From the NCBI GenBank assembly GCA_963921425.1, contig OY992834.1, forward strand, positions 22,953,923 to 23,017,922: a stretch of DNA of 64,000 nt, written 5' to 3'. The position numbers and the translations under genes were made by a program. The DNA is from Dryas octopetala (taxonomy: Eukaryota; Streptophyta; Magnoliopsida; Rosales; Rosaceae). Shown one piece after another: positions 1-12,267 of the stretch. Under the pieces are notes generated by a model. It saw only the letters and a program-made list of their open reading frames with translations. It ran no database searches and was not told where the DNA came from. Positions within the stretch are counted from its first letter, which is position 1. Each line of letters begins with the position of its first letter.

Positions 1-3
1 TCA

Positions 4-710
4 GATCGTTAAAAACACAATCGACATATAAGGTTCTACATATAAATCAGTGATTTTTGCATTTGAAGACTAAAATTATATCAACTCTTTCGTTAAAACC
101 TTGTAGCTTCAATAATTGTGAAGACCACAACGTGATTATCACAATCAGAGCCATTCTTCATATATGTTCATACTCAAAGATCAACCCTGCAAAAAATCGG
201 CTCAATCGGAGTTCATCTACCCGTTCGATTATTATTATAAGAATCAAGATCGTTCATACATCCTAAATGCTAAACCTAACTTCTACATCTCCAGTTGAGT
301 TAATTTTTTGCATGGATGATCTTTGAGTGAGGCACTAAGGAATGATCGGTTCGGATCGTTAAAAACACAATACAAAAGTGATCTTCTACATACAAATACA
401 CTTAAAGAGTATAATTATATTAACTTTTGGGTAGAAATTTTGGTGATTCAACAATTTGTGAAGACTACAATGTGATTTTAACGATCGGAACCGTTCATTC
501 TATTCGTTTATACTGGAAGATCATCCCTGCAAAAAATCGGCTAAATCGGAATTCATCTCATACTTCGATTCGTATTAGAAAATTTACAATCGTTCATAAG
601 TTCAACCACCGTTACCTAACTTCTACATCTCCGATTGAGCTAATTTTTTGCATGGATGATCCTTAAGTGGGGAATTAAAAAATGAATGGTTATGATCTTT
701 GGAAATACAA
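4..710. repeat. Two tandem copies of a ~351-bp repeat unit
   Basis: The phrase gatcgttaaaaacacaat starts at 4 and again at 355, and the sequence after it stays alignable, giving two diverged tandem units. Each unit holds two inverted copies of a core like gatcatccctgcaaaaaatc: forward near 176 and 516, reverse near 297 and 631. Each unit could therefore fold. The same unit, about 1.6 copies, fills the middle of the inverted-repeat element at 25165-26400. Short open frames here are chance readings. Confidence 0.75.
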
Positions 711-764
711 TCGTATAGTATGCTATTACATATATAAAATTGTAAACAAAAAAATATTCTTACT

Positions 765-1358
765 TTGGGCGAGGAACTACAAATTTCGTCGCCCAAAGTG
801 ATCTTGGGCGAGGAACCTATCATTTCGTCGCCCAAACAAACTTTGGGCGACGAATTGTGAGGTTCCTCGCCCAAACCATTATTACAAAACAAGATGATCC
901 TTTGGGCGACGAACATATTTCGTCGCCCAAACTCATTTTGGGCGACGAACACAATTTCGTCACCCAAAGTGTCTTTGGGCGACGAAATTTATATTCCTCG
1001 CCCAAACTGACGAAATATTTTGTCACCCAAAGTAAGTTTGGGCGAGGAATATACATGTTCGTCGCCCAAAGTAACTTTGGGCGACGAACATGTATATTCC
1101 TCGCCCAATGTATTTCTCAATTAATTGTTTGTTGTTAATGTTTAGGCGACGAAATGTGTTCGTCGCCCAAAGTTACTTTGGGCGAGGAATGTGTGATTCG
1201 TCGCCCAAACCTTCTTTGAGCGACGAACATGTTCGTCGCCCAAACCTTTATGACTTTGAGCGACAAATTTTCTTGTTCGTCGCCCTAAATTGCTTTGGGC
1301 GACGAATATATGTTCGTCGCCCAAAGTTTGGTCGCCCAAATATGTTTTTCTTGTAGTG
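765..1358. mobile_element. CACTA element terminal region with subterminal repeat array
   Basis: The stretch ends at 1358 in tttttcttgtagtg, the reverse of the plant CACTA terminus CACTACAAGAAAAA. Inside are well over a dozen copies of tttgggcgacgaa or the variant gggcgaggaa in both orientations, the arrangement expected of CACTA subterminal transposase-binding repeats. I find no matching CACTA end on the left, so the element is truncated or its left end has decayed. The open frames on both strands here are readings of the repeat. Confidence 0.75.
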
Positions 1359-3480
1359 TATCTAGTATTTTTCAAACAAGAGTCATAGTTAAAGTAAGTT
1401 CAGACTTTCAATGAGGCAAAAATCCAACATACAGAACCAAATAGTGTAATTGGAGTAGAAGGATTTACAGACCATTATAAAAGAGAGAAAATTATATTGG
1501 ATCTTGCATACCCTAACATGATACTGATATGATCAATGAACACTGAGAGAGTCAGAGAGAATGAGCATAACAAAATTGAATAGTTTTTCGTCGTTAGACC
1601 ATTTAAGTAATTTTATCACAAACAATCCGATCAGTGAAATGAGGTTGGTTGAGCATCAATTTAACCATGGATATGATCGGAAAATAGAAATGATGTGACC
1701 AAGAAAACGATGACAAAGATAAAGAACCTTTGAAGGGTTTTTCAAGTTGCTCACAGTCTTTGGCTGTTGAAGGAAGTAAGGAACATTGGTTCTGTTTTTC
1801 TTTATTAATTAAATTGCTGATTTTATTAGTTAATTCAATCCTCGGTTGCCCTTATGATTTTCTCATCCTTCATTTTTCCTTCAAAATTTAATACTGAAAA
1901 AAAAATCTCTTCGTGCTTGATGTTTTGTTCAATTTTTCAGTATTTCTGTCAATTCATTTTTTTTATTGATGCTTTAGGGAAGACTTTAGAGTTTTTCATA
2001 CACTTGAGTCAAAGTCTTTATTTCTATCCTTGAAATTAATGAAATGAAATTGAAAGATTCATAGAAGAGAGTTTTGTTGGATCGGCAAAGAAAATATTTA
2101 TTGGATGAATAGCTGAACCAATAAAACTAAAAATGATTGATTGAAGAATTGACAACAAAAGGGAGTCTTAAGGCTCATGATGCAGATACATGACTAAAAA
2201 TGCATTTGCAAGTGGGGGTTCAGGTTGAGGTTGAGGGGAAACCTAATTCTCATAGACTTTTCCTCACTCTGACTAATATTCCCACAAATTGATCACATTC
2301 TTAGGATCCATGAAAATATCCAGCAAGACATGGTTAAAGTAATTAAGCTCAAACTTAAAGAGGCTAAAATCCCACATACAAAACTACATTAATTGTAATT
2401 GAAGTAGAAGATGTACAGCGATTAAGAAGAAAAAGGATTAAATCTTGTGTACCTAAATATGATATGATGTGGTTCCTTTGCTGTGAACAGAACATTGTCT
2501 TGTTTAATTTTCTCCCCTTTGCCTTTGCATGAATTTATTAACTGGAAACGTTTGAATTAATAGGGCCTTAGGTGTATTGCCTAGTAGCAATTCATGAAAA
2601 TGGGATTAGGTTGAATAACACGTTTTCTTATAGTAAGAACCAAATAGCCTTCTCTTCCTCTAAGGTTTCTCATCATTAACGATTATTCATCCATCCCTCA
2701 CAAACACTTCATGAGTTCAAAACCGTTCTCATTTCAATGCAGATCATTTATAAACCTCAAATATATTATATATCTAAACTTTTATCAAACTCATTTTGGT
2801 TCTCACACTTTTATATGTGTATTTAGTAAGGATAAAACACTTCTATTTGTTTTTCTTTAAAAGTACTAACGCAAGGGCATTTTCATATATAAAAAAATAA
2901 ATCCCACTAAATCAAGTGTTTGTTGACTTTAAATATTTTGGAATGATGGAATGTATATTTTGAAACAGAATTTGAAATAGGTGGGCATTCTAGAATGTAT
3001 GCAGCTTTTGATCGATTTAAGGGCTTTATTTTGTAATATTGGAACTCGTTATTTATGCATCTTCTATACCAGTGAAATATTTGAAATTACTTGCAATCTT
3101 AGAACTATATCGATATATGCGTAGCCAATTTCGGCCATAAGAAATTAAATGCATTGATATTTGTATATATGTATGTGTTCGATCAATTATATATACAAGC
3201 AATCCCACAGCCATGTTTACAACCTTGTTGTTTAAGTCGATCTATGAAATAAACGAAAGTTTTTTTTTTTTGTGTGACTAGAGAGACCAAAATGTCATTA
3301 ATTTTATTGTTTATGTACAAGGCACATAATCACTTTCAATGGATAACTTAAAGGGGAGTTAGGTTCTATCTTTACAAAACACACACCTCAAAAGTATGAG
3401 GACCAAAATGAGTGCACGAATATATACTTCAGCTATTTGAATTTTGTTGCAGAGTTTGGCTCTTTACAGGCAGAAGTTAG
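1359..3480. other. No gene recognised; AT-rich intergenic DNA
   Basis: Neither strand shows a convincing coding exon, RNA gene or complete transposon. Two short segments near 1380-1500 and 2325-2450 share phrases (a run resembling gttaaagtaa and agaagg..tacag), which suggests an old local duplication. Confidence 0.5.
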
Positions 3481-3499
3481 ATGAGATGGTTCATTAGTG

Positions 3500-3800
3500 T
3501 GTTATTTAGTATAGGGGCGAATCCGTAACATTATATTTTTGACACAAGTTTTTAATGGGGCTGATTTCATATAGGATTTCAACGATTTGAACCATCTATT
3601 TTTTAGGTCTCCATTAAAGAATCATTCTTACAAAAAATTAGGTAAATCGGAAATCATTTACCTACAAAGATTAAATAGTCAACAAAATAAAAGTGGTTAT
3701 ATTCTCACCCCTTTGTCCTATTTTCCCACCCACTTTATTTTTATACCTCCCATTAAATTTGAAAAAATATTAAAATACTCTTCACATCCCTCATTATACC
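3500..3800 (+). repeat. Dispersed repeat, inverted copy at 10195-10460
   Basis: From about 3530 to 3720 the sequence matches the reverse complement of 10230-10430. The shared part includes aatcggaaatcatttacc, a run meaning hot 'atataggatttcaacgattt', and ggttatattctcaccc. It carries the ~30-bp core shared with the 351-bp unit at the window start and the repeats at 12.3-12.6 kb. No coding potential is visible. Confidence 0.55.
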
Positions 3801-3899
3801 TATAATAGCATTTGATATGCCAACTCAAACACTCACTCAATAAACACTCTTCCCACCCCCTTAACTATTATCTCACCCACCTAATTAGTCATATATATA

Positions 3900-4690
3900 A
3901 CAACATATATTGGACAAGAGAGTGCAAGAGAGTGCAGAACCAAGCTCTTTAATGGGGGTTTGATCCTTCTGGCACAAATTATGCAAATATGACAACCAAG
4001 CTCTTGGAATAGTCAGTCTGTTAATAAATGATTAAAATCTTTGCATAATGCCCAAGTTAGTGGCTGTCATATTCAACGCATTCCCCCTTGACATTTTTGT
4101 ATGGCAATGGAAAAGTGGTTTGGCTTGGCTACCCATGCAATTGCAGCAAATTAAGTAACAATTGGATGTTATTTTGGATGCCACTGTAAGCAAATTAATT
4201 ATGGATGCAACCCCAAGGAGACCAATTCATGGTGATTCCACCCAAGAATTGAACTCATGGGGTTGTCCTACTCCCAAAAAAAAAAAAAAAAAAAAAAAAA
4301 TTGAAAGCATCTCACAAAAAAATTGTTTTTTTACCTTTTCATTAGGTAAATTTTCTCCGACGTTAATTTGATTGTCTGTCACCCAAAAATAGTATAATCA
4401 AAGGAATAATGATATGAGAAAAGAAGAGAAATTTTTTTTTAGAATTTATGAAGTTTAAGTCGTTGTAAGGAGGTAGTGAGTAGGGAGGGAGGGGGGTAGA
4501 GTAGATTTATTTTCATTTTTTTTAGCCAAGTCCTTAGAGGTAATTTTACAAAACATAAATTTGTCATGATTTTTTTTTAAATAAATGATTATAAAACCTA
4601 AATTTGGGCTCTCTATACCTTTAAGACCCATGTGCTTTTTTTTTTTTTTTTTTGAAGGAGGTCCAATAACACCTAACCCAGTCCACATTC
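3900..4690. other. No gene; long A and T runs
   Basis: The stretch holds a run of about 25 A at 4277-4301 and a T run at 4636-4653, which could be tails of retroposed sequences in opposite orientations. Nothing else can be named. Confidence 0.4.
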
Positions 4691-4763
4691 TAACATTCCT
4701 CTTCTTCTCCGTCTATCTCTGTTAACCTCACTCTCTCTCTGACCTCACTCTCTTGTCTTCGCC

Positions 4764-5115
4764 ATGGAGCACAGCCCGGTGGCTTTTCTGCTGGATCGGA
4801 TCCACGAGCTTCGAGATCCAGCCGCCATTGGATATGGGTATAGGCGCAAGATCGTTCTTGACGAACCAGGAGATTGCTTCCAGGTCTACACTACTCATTT
4901 TCTCTCTCTCTCTTGACGTATCAAGTCTCCTTCTTCTCTCTCGTATCTCGGCGAACCAGGTAATTCATCTCTCTGGGTTGTTATGATTATTGATGTGTTG
5001 TTGTTTTTTTATTTCTTTTTTTTGTTTTGAAATTTTTGTAGGCAGGAGGTTGATGATGAATTGATGGGTATTTCGTTGATGAAATTTGATGTTAATTCGT
5101 CAATGGAGATTATCA
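4764..5115 (+). other. Possible gene-derived exon pair fused to a copia primer site
   Basis: An ATG in good context at 4764 opens 40 codons (start MEHSPVAFLLDRIHEL, then YGYRRKIVLDEPGDCFQ) to a GT donor at 4884. An acceptor at 5043-5045 would lead into 24 further open codons beginning EVDDELMG and running into the copia primer-binding site at 5116. I do not recognise the protein. It could be a captured first exon, or the open frame could be chance within an LTR, since the bases before the primer site end in CA as an LTR should. The upstream CT-rich leader resembles a plant 5' UTR. Confidence 0.3.
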
Positions 5116-5880
5116 TGGTATCAGAGCACTAGCTTCAGGGTGATACCTTTGCTTCGATCCTAGCTTCCGCACGATCCTCGAGGTGTGATCGTTTCTTTCT
5201 TTCACTTTGTTTGTCCAATTTTCTCGCGAAATTCGTTTACTTTCCTGGAAAATTTACAATGCCTAGAAAATTCTTGTTCCTTTCTTTGTTTGCTTCCTCT
5301 TGTTTTAGTTGATTACTGCTTCTTCAATCTTACTTTATGTTCTTTGTTTCACAATTGCTTAATTCGTGATTTGAGGCACCAATTCATAATATTTTTTTTC
5401 CTCTGCAAATTTCACGCTAATTGCTCTTTTCTTTGCTAATAAAATTCACTATATTTTTGTTACTTCTTGTTATTTTTTCTTCTTTTTTGCTTGATAATTC
5501 TTGAATCTTTTGATCTTTTGATTCAAGAATTATTGTTGATTACCTCAGATTCGTTACCTAATTCTTAGCTTTTCTCAGTTTCCAAACATGACCACTATCA
5601 CTCCCATTTCCTTATTGTCTAACATCTGCAATCTCGTAACTGTGAGACTTGATGATACAAATTACATCACCTTGCTTTTTCAACTGGAAGCCATGCTTGA
5701 AGGGCATGATTTGCTCGGTTTTATTGATGGAACCATACCTTGTCGCAATTCTTTTCATATCACAGAGGAAGAAGGGGTTACTGCTGAATATACCTTGGAA
5801 TTCAAGGAGTGGAAGAAACACGATAAAGCACTCATGTCTTTAATCACTGCCACTCTCTCTTCTAATGCTCAGTTTGTTTT
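5116..5880 (+). pseudogene. Ty1/copia retrotransposon relic: primer site and start of gag
   Basis: TGGTATCAGAGC at 5116-5127 is the classic plant copia primer-binding site, complementary to initiator methionine tRNA. About 460 bp later an ATG at 5588 opens a frame typical of the copia gag N-terminus: LLSNICNLVTVRLDDTNYI, then QLEAMLEGHDLLGFIDG, then EWKKHDKALMSLITATLS. The usual tryptophan after NYIT reads leucine (TTG instead of TGG). The match stops near 5880 at a T-rich run, and no protease, integrase or reverse transcriptase follows, so this is a 5' fragment. Function is lost. Confidence 0.8.
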
Positions 5881-6269
5881 TTTTGTTTTTTTTTTTAAAT
5901 TTGGTTTTGATGTGTTTCTTGCATTTTTGAACTAATTTTTATGTGATTGCCATTGTCTGCCTGATAGTGACAATTGTTAAATAGTTTTGTTTTGACAATG
6001 GCTATTTTTTTGGCAGTGGCTATTGTTAAAAAGAAAAAAAAACAGAAGACACACGACAGCTTCAACAAAGAAGAAAAAAAAGAAGAAGACACATGACAGC
6101 TTCATAAAAAAAAAAAAAAAAAAAAGGGAAGTACATGGCTGCTTCAGCAAAAAGAAAAAAATAAGAAGACAAAGATTTGTGTTTAAGTTTTTTGGTTTTT
6201 TATGTGTTTATGTTATAAAAATACATAAGATTTGTATATGTATGTTGTTTCTGGGTTTTTTTTGGCACA

Positions 6270-6715
6270 GTGAAAATAGTCATTGTTCGATAGTGGCAAT
6301 AAATAATAATTGTCACTGTGACAGTAGCAATTAGGTGATTGTTACTGTGTGATAGTAGCAAATTAGCAATCACCTGATTTGTTACTGTGTGACAGTAGCA
6401 ATCAGGTGATTGTTACTCTCTGAATTTTGTGATTTTCTATGATTTGAATTTTGGTGAATGTTATTCTATGACAGTAACAAGATATATTAGTTATCTTCAA
6501 TAGGTGATTGTTACTGTCAGACAGTAGCAATAGGTAATTGTTACTGTCAGACAGTAGCAATAAGTGATTGTTACTATTAAATAATAACAATACCTGATTG
6601 TCACTGCCAGACAGTAGCAATAAGTGATTAGTACTATCAAATAATGATAATACTTGATTGCCACTATCCGACAGTAGCAATAGGTGATTGTTACTATTCG
6701 ATAGTAATAATTATA
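6270..6715. repeat. Minisatellite of ~32-bp dyad units
   Basis: About a dozen units read like ttgttactgtcagacagtag plus caataggtga. Each unit contains a small inverted repeat (ttactgt..acagtaa type), so the array can fold repeatedly. The minus strand reads as an open leucine/serine/asparagine repeat, a by-product of the array. It ends about 35 bp before a possible CACTA end at 6752. Confidence 0.7.
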
Positions 6716-7984
6716 TTTACTATTAAAACGTAAAAGATTATGGATGCCTCACACTACACAATTTTGGCCTAAGGCCTCCAATGATCTCCACTAAAGTTGG
6801 GGGGGTGCCAATTGCTAATGTGGTTGTTCACTAATGTTAATTATTAGTGATTATCATATTAAGTCAGACATGAACAGTGATTCCATATGCAACTAATGGT
6901 TCTGATTAGTTGATGTTATTGTGGCACCCATGTAATTTAAACTAAAAAAAGGGGTTTAGTTAATTTAGGGACTAAAAAAAGGGCCAGCACACACAAATAC
7001 CACCACCAATTTACTTGGGGTTGTACTATAACCAACCCAAATTGTACAAAACAGTAACCATTTTTTCCATTTTTTATCATAAATTCCAAATCCAACTATG
7101 GAGTCAGTAAAGACTACAATAAAACAAGCTAATCAACCTGTGAGACAAACTTAAAAAGCCATCTCCCGCCCATGCTCAATATTTTCCCTCCTTCTAATGG
7201 TGCCTAGTAGGTTGGAATCACATTTACCCATGACTGACTTGATAAGGTGTCAACCACTTGTGGCTGCTGGCAGGCTTTAAGGGATACTATATACAGTAAG
7301 GAAATCCTTCCTAAAGTGTTTAAGATATTTACAATAGCATTCACAAGGCTGCAGTAAAGCAGGTAGACCTACTGCTATACTCAAGAGACTTTCCAGAGAG
7401 AATATCATCTGCATCTACTGCTCTACACATTGGTACTCAGGAGAGCCAGCCATTAAGCGTAGATCCAAGCTAAGCAATAGATGGAAAAAGCACACTTTGA
7501 TTTACTGATAGATCAGAAGAGAGATCAAAGCCCGAAAGCACCTAGTGAGCTCAGATTTTGACTGGGAAACCAACTGTATTTGGTTAAACCAGAGCAGGTA
7601 GCGCATGATCTGAATAATCAAGTAATGAAATCTTCCTTTGTCGACCTGAAGCTGAAGTGAAGGAGGGAATGGAGCTGGAAATCATCCTGGCTTTTGTGAA
7701 TAGATTGTGAAGCTTTACATTGTAAGGTATGACATATTCCCTGCACTTATGACATATTCTGAAGATTAATTGATTGTATGCCATTTTCAATAATTTGTCT
7801 TCGTTCTAGCATATATTAAGAAGCAACACACATTAGAGAACTTTAACTCAAAGATATAAGAAGTTTAATTAATCTCCGTAAGCAATATATATATATAAGG
7901 AGAAAAAGCTTCAGATCACCAAGTTAGGCATATTTGGCTCAAGAAAGGAAAAGAAAAAAAACAGAGAGCCAAAATTATTAAGGA

Positions 7985-8260
7985 AGAAGGTCCGGACCCT
8001 ACACTGGAGGACCAGACCTCCAGTGAAGGTAGCAGCAGTGAAATGGAATTTGCACAAAGGGAGGTCCGGATGTTGCTTGGGAGAACCAGACCTCCATAGA
8101 CGACGCAGCTTGAAATGGAGATTTCATGCAGGGAGGTCCGGACCTCTGTTTGGAAGACCGGACCTCCAGCAGGGAAAATTACACTTGAGCTCTATTTTCA
8201 CTTAGGGGAGGTTCTGGAGGACCAGACCTCAATAGAGCGGTCCGGTCTTCATTCTTCAAA
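7985..8260. repeat. Cluster of inverted ggtccgga motifs
   Basis: Four blocks about 75 bp apart each pair gaggtccgga with an inverted partner such as gaccggacctcc or gaccagacctcc. Each block could form a short hairpin. One isolated related motif lies near 9660. No function is known to me. Confidence 0.55.
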
Positions 8261-8351
8261 ACCTTTTCTTGTCCTACATCACTTTTTTTTCATAATAGAA
8301 ATCCTATTTGGCAGTGATCTAGAGTTTAGAATATTGATCTAGAGGATTGCA

Positions 8352-8702
8352 ATGGTAAACACTCAAGAGATATTGAACATTCAAAGGCAGCAGTCCCACA
8401 TGGATTTCAACTTGAATGGGAGGCTTACCACAGTTGTAGACAGCTACTTAAGGGGCAACATTGGAACAAGCACCGGCAACACTCCATACTTGGCACCCCC
8501 ACTGCCCCCAGTTCAGACTGGCACAAATTCCTTCCACCTTCCACAGATGCCAGGTGTGATTACGCCATTTTCTAGAGCAAGAATGACTGGTCCCCAACAG
8601 TTGGCGCAACAGCATGCTAGGAATGAAATGGGAGCAGAGGATGGTGTTGCGGGAGATGCAGGCGCTTCAAGAAGCGGGGTTGGAAGGTCACAACACAACT
8701 GA
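8352..8702 (+). other. Unassigned 116-codon open frame
   Basis: An ATG at 8352 opens 116 codons, rich in proline, glycine and glutamine (for example YLAPPLPPVQTGTNSF and QQLAQQHARNEMG). Base composition is higher in GC than the flanks. It resembles the leading part of a retroelement gag or a low-complexity linker, but I recognise no domain. It may be a fragment inside the possible element at 6752-9892. Confidence 0.2.
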
Positions 8703-8709
8703 TCGACAT

Positions 8710-9892
8710 AGCAAAAGAAATCATGGCTGTTAGTAAGAATACTTTTTGTTGTTTTGAGTAATATACTGCTGGTATTTTGAACAGCTTTTGTGATAGAACT
8801 AGAAACTTGGTGGGTTATATTATGGTTTAGACTATGATATATATCACCAAGTTTGGAAGTGTGGATGAATGGTTGGGATCATATTAAATTGTGTTGCGCA
8901 GCTAGTGAACTTGCTTTTGTTGTTTTTGGTATCTAAGTTTCATTTTGTTTTAGAAATTGTGAAAAGTATGGGGAAATGATATTAGAGTGGTTGTAACTAT
9001 GCACTTGATCCGCTACTTGAATTAAACATGCAATTTCAATGTATATAGCAAGTCGTATTTGCATCAATGAAGAAAGTCAGTGATTGTGGGTTCAGCTGTG
9101 CAACTTGAGTTGTCAATTATTTGATTTTAATTTTTCTGATATGGCTTTGAGGTTCTGCTACATACCCCTCCTATTAATGGGATTGCTGGACTGAAAGTTA
9201 AGCATGCTTGCTCCAATAATAGGGTAGCCTTTCCACATTTTATGAACAATATGGTGTAACAGCCATTGCAAGCATCCTTAGTATTATAAGAGCACATTGG
9301 AATTGAAAAATGCATATTCGGACTGTTGCCAATGAAAGATTAATTGGACACTATTCATACATTCAATCCCACTGCAGCAATTTGTTTGGTGGGAAAATGC
9401 ATTCTCAATCTCATATAAATAGTCACCAAAGTTCTTGCATGGTGGAGGATATTTAAATTCTGAAACCAAATCAAAAACTAATACCAATAAGGTGGGAGTG
9501 CAGTAAGCAATGGTTGTTATTAGTGAGCATTCATACCCACTGTTAACAAGATAGTAGAAGAAACCATGGCATGACATTAATTAATAATATCAATCCTCCA
9601 CCAATTTAGCAACCCCAATAGAGATGGTGAACAAGTGAAACCCACTAACTGCAGCATTGGTGAGGACCGGACCTGTCAGACTGACACTGCAGGTTTTGGC
9701 AGAAGCTTCCACCATGCTTACATGTGGGTGGCCTTAGCTTCCTTGCCACCCCAACACCAACCTCCAACATGATACCAACATGATATATGGTGACTGCAGT
9801 GTGGCAAGGGACATTACAAACTAACAAAAGTGGCAGTTGCCTCTATGGCTACCAAAAAAAATTGGTTGCCTTTGCTTGATTTTGTTGTAGTG
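8710..9892. other. No gene recognised
   Basis: AT-rich sequence with short frames only on both strands. The T run at 9901-9920 sits just beyond the possible CACTA end. Confidence 0.4.
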
Positions 9893-11713
9893 TCATCTTG
9901 ATTTTTTTTTTTTTTTTTTTTATACTAGTTATTATTTAACATGTTTCTGAAATGAAAAATACATAAATTATGATTTATTTTTTTTTTTTTGGATAGTTTA
10001 TGTACCAATTGGCACTGAAATGAAAAATAAATAAATAAATAAAGGAAACAAATGGCATTTTTAAAACACTGTAGTGCACTACAGTAACGGCTTCACTGTA
10101 GCACCGGGTTTTTAAAAATGGGCCGCTACAGTATTTCACTGTAGCGTGTGGGCTGGATGAATAGTAAATTTTAAAAAATGGACTTAAAAAACAAACGTTT
10201 TTTTTATATATTAAAATATGGGTGAAAAAATAAGACAGAGGTGAGAATATAACCACTCCAAAATAAACACATGAAATGTTGATAATTTAATCTTTGTAGG
10301 TAAATGGTTTCTGATTTACCTAACTTTTCGCAAGGCCTTTAATGAAAACCTAAAAAATAAACGGTTCTTATCGTTGAAATCTTATATGAAATGGGCCCCA
10401 TTAAAAACTTGCATAAAAAATATGGTGCTATGGATCCTTCTCCATTTAGTATATAGGTAACCCAACCCCACAATACATTCTCAAGTAGAGAACCTCAATT
10501 ACTGGTTTGTGTTTATGTTTCTCTGGCCATAAAATGTATCCATTGCCGAAAGGCTGTATCATCTAAGATTTTGTGTACACAAGTAATGGTATAATTTGTT
10601 TTTCTTGTGAAATTTATGTAAATAACAGTATATTATTAAATAATAATAATTTATATAGATTTGAAAATTATTTTAAATAATTTATTAGTGTCATCATTAG
10701 ATGCTGACAATTGCTGTACACTAGCTTGCATTATCTAATACTAAACAACAACAGCTTTCTTCAACAGTAAGCCAAAATAAGTTGAACCTCCTTGGCTTCA
10801 TCAAATGTCAATGTCATGACTCATAACACCCTTTACCAAAATTATACCAAAATAAAAAATATATAGCAAGAAAAAAAAGAGCAATCTGTTCCTTACACTC
10901 AAGGATTGATTGCTCGGTGAAAGAGTAAAAAAAAAAAAACAACAAAAAACAAAAGTGGAAATTATTGCAAGTGTGTTCTGGTTAACCATGGTTGGCCTGC
11001 ACCAAGGCCTGTCTCTAATAGGTGTTCATATGGGCCAACTGAATTTGGATACTAGTAACGCTTTGCATGAACTCCAACAATGACAATGTTGTGCACATAC
11101 TAAAAGCCCAATAGGCACTTGGTGCAGCAATCATTTTACCTGCCCAATTATGTGCTACATTCAAATTCTCTATGTAAATTCTGGACACACGCTATTAATG
11201 CAGGTGTGGATTGATCCCTAAAGTCCGAAATCCAAAGTTAAAACCTATAATTAACTTCTAATTTTAATTCTAATGTTATTGAAAATGATCAAAAATTGGA
11301 AAATGTGTTACCGATTAGCAGTAAGCAATGTCGCTTCTAACAACTAAATATCTATAGTGACAATCCTTCGGCATTGTATCCATAACTTTAAAAAAATTTC
11401 TCATGTCCAAAAGAAAGAATAATATATTTCAGTAGGATATTATAAGCAGTAATCTGAGAAGTTGTGGACTGTCTAATGGTTTCTACTTCACTTCTGTCTT
11501 TGGAATAGATTGACCCCTACCCCCATTGACTTGAATTTTGGACACCATCTTTTACGTGTATAGGATTTTTTGTGAAGGTATTGATAATGTTATGAGAAAC
11601 TCGAATTTCAAGCTTGCCTTTAAAAAGCTCAAGTGAGATTATACATAAAGCTTTCTCTATGTAGATAACTATTTTGGTCTAACATACCCATATAATGTAT
11701 CTATATATATATC
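9893..11713. other. No gene; dispersed repeat at 10195-10460
   Basis: The stretch contains the inverted partner of 3500-3800 and several homopolymer runs (for example A runs near 10870 and 10930). A phrase of repeated cactgtag near 10065-10145 forms small dyads. No coding exon or RNA gene is visible. Confidence 0.45.
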
Positions 11714-12258
11714 GAGGAAATTATAGATTTAGTCCAGTTATTTTATACCTAATTTAATTTTGGTTCACAATCGTTTTTAAGTTCTGTTTTGGTCCACTAA
11801 TTGTTCCACTTGTTCAATAAAGGTCCAGATTTGTTTTCTCAAATTTGGCCTGCCTTTTACCCTATCAAATCTTACCCAAATTCAGCAAACATATACTTGT
11901 TTTAAAGCTATGCATTTCTTCTTAACCATATAAAGATCATTCAAATTGGAGTTCTAAAACTCAAGACAATTGACCCCAAAGTAGGGTACTCGAAACTGCC
12001 AATTTTTCAAACTTCACCCAATCTCAATTCTCTTAGATTATAATACTCCAAATTTGTTTTTATGACTAAGAAATGATGAAATATAACTTATACTTCAATT
12101 ATAATTGAAGAAAACACAACCCAAAGAATTTAAAGTCACAAATCTGGACATTTATTGAATAAATGAAACAATTAGTGGACCAAAACAGAACTTAAAAAAG
12201 ATTGTGGACCAAAATTGAACTAGGTATAAAATAAGTGGACCAAATCTGTAATTTTCTC
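11714..12258. mobile_element. Non-autonomous long-TIR element (Mutator-like)
   Basis: The first ~95 bases (gaggaaattatagattt, then gttctgttttggtccact) reappear inverted at the right end (gagaaaattacagattt on the minus strand). This gives TIRs close to 100 bp around a ~350-bp core. The flanks are both runs of TA repeats, so a 9-bp target duplication is plausible but cannot be fixed. No coding capacity. Confidence 0.6.
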
Positions 12259-12267
12259 TATATATAT

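Larger units (their letters stand above)
6752..9892. mobile_element. Putative CACTA element, low confidence
   Basis: CACTACACAATTTT starts at 6752 and tttgttgtagtg ends at 9892. Both are flanked by TCA (6749-6751 and 9893-9895), fitting the 3-bp target duplication of CACTA elements. The two termini match only partly, and I see no clear shared subterminal repeats or transposase. The pairing could be chance. Confidence 0.3.

Noticed and set aside
57..666. Two short plus-strand frames at the window start
   Set aside because: They lie in the two copies of the 351-bp repeat in the same relative position and have no recognisable domain.
623..1375. Several overlapping frames on both strands reading GDEI/FVAQS-type repeats
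   Set aside because: They are translations of the GGGCGACGAA repeat array, open on both strands only because the unit lacks stops.
6402..6680. 92-codon minus-strand leucine/serine/asparagine-rich frame
   Set aside because: It is a reading of the 32-bp minisatellite.
6270..6715. CRISPR-like regular repeats
   Set aside because: Units are contiguous without unique spacers, and the window is plant nuclear DNA.
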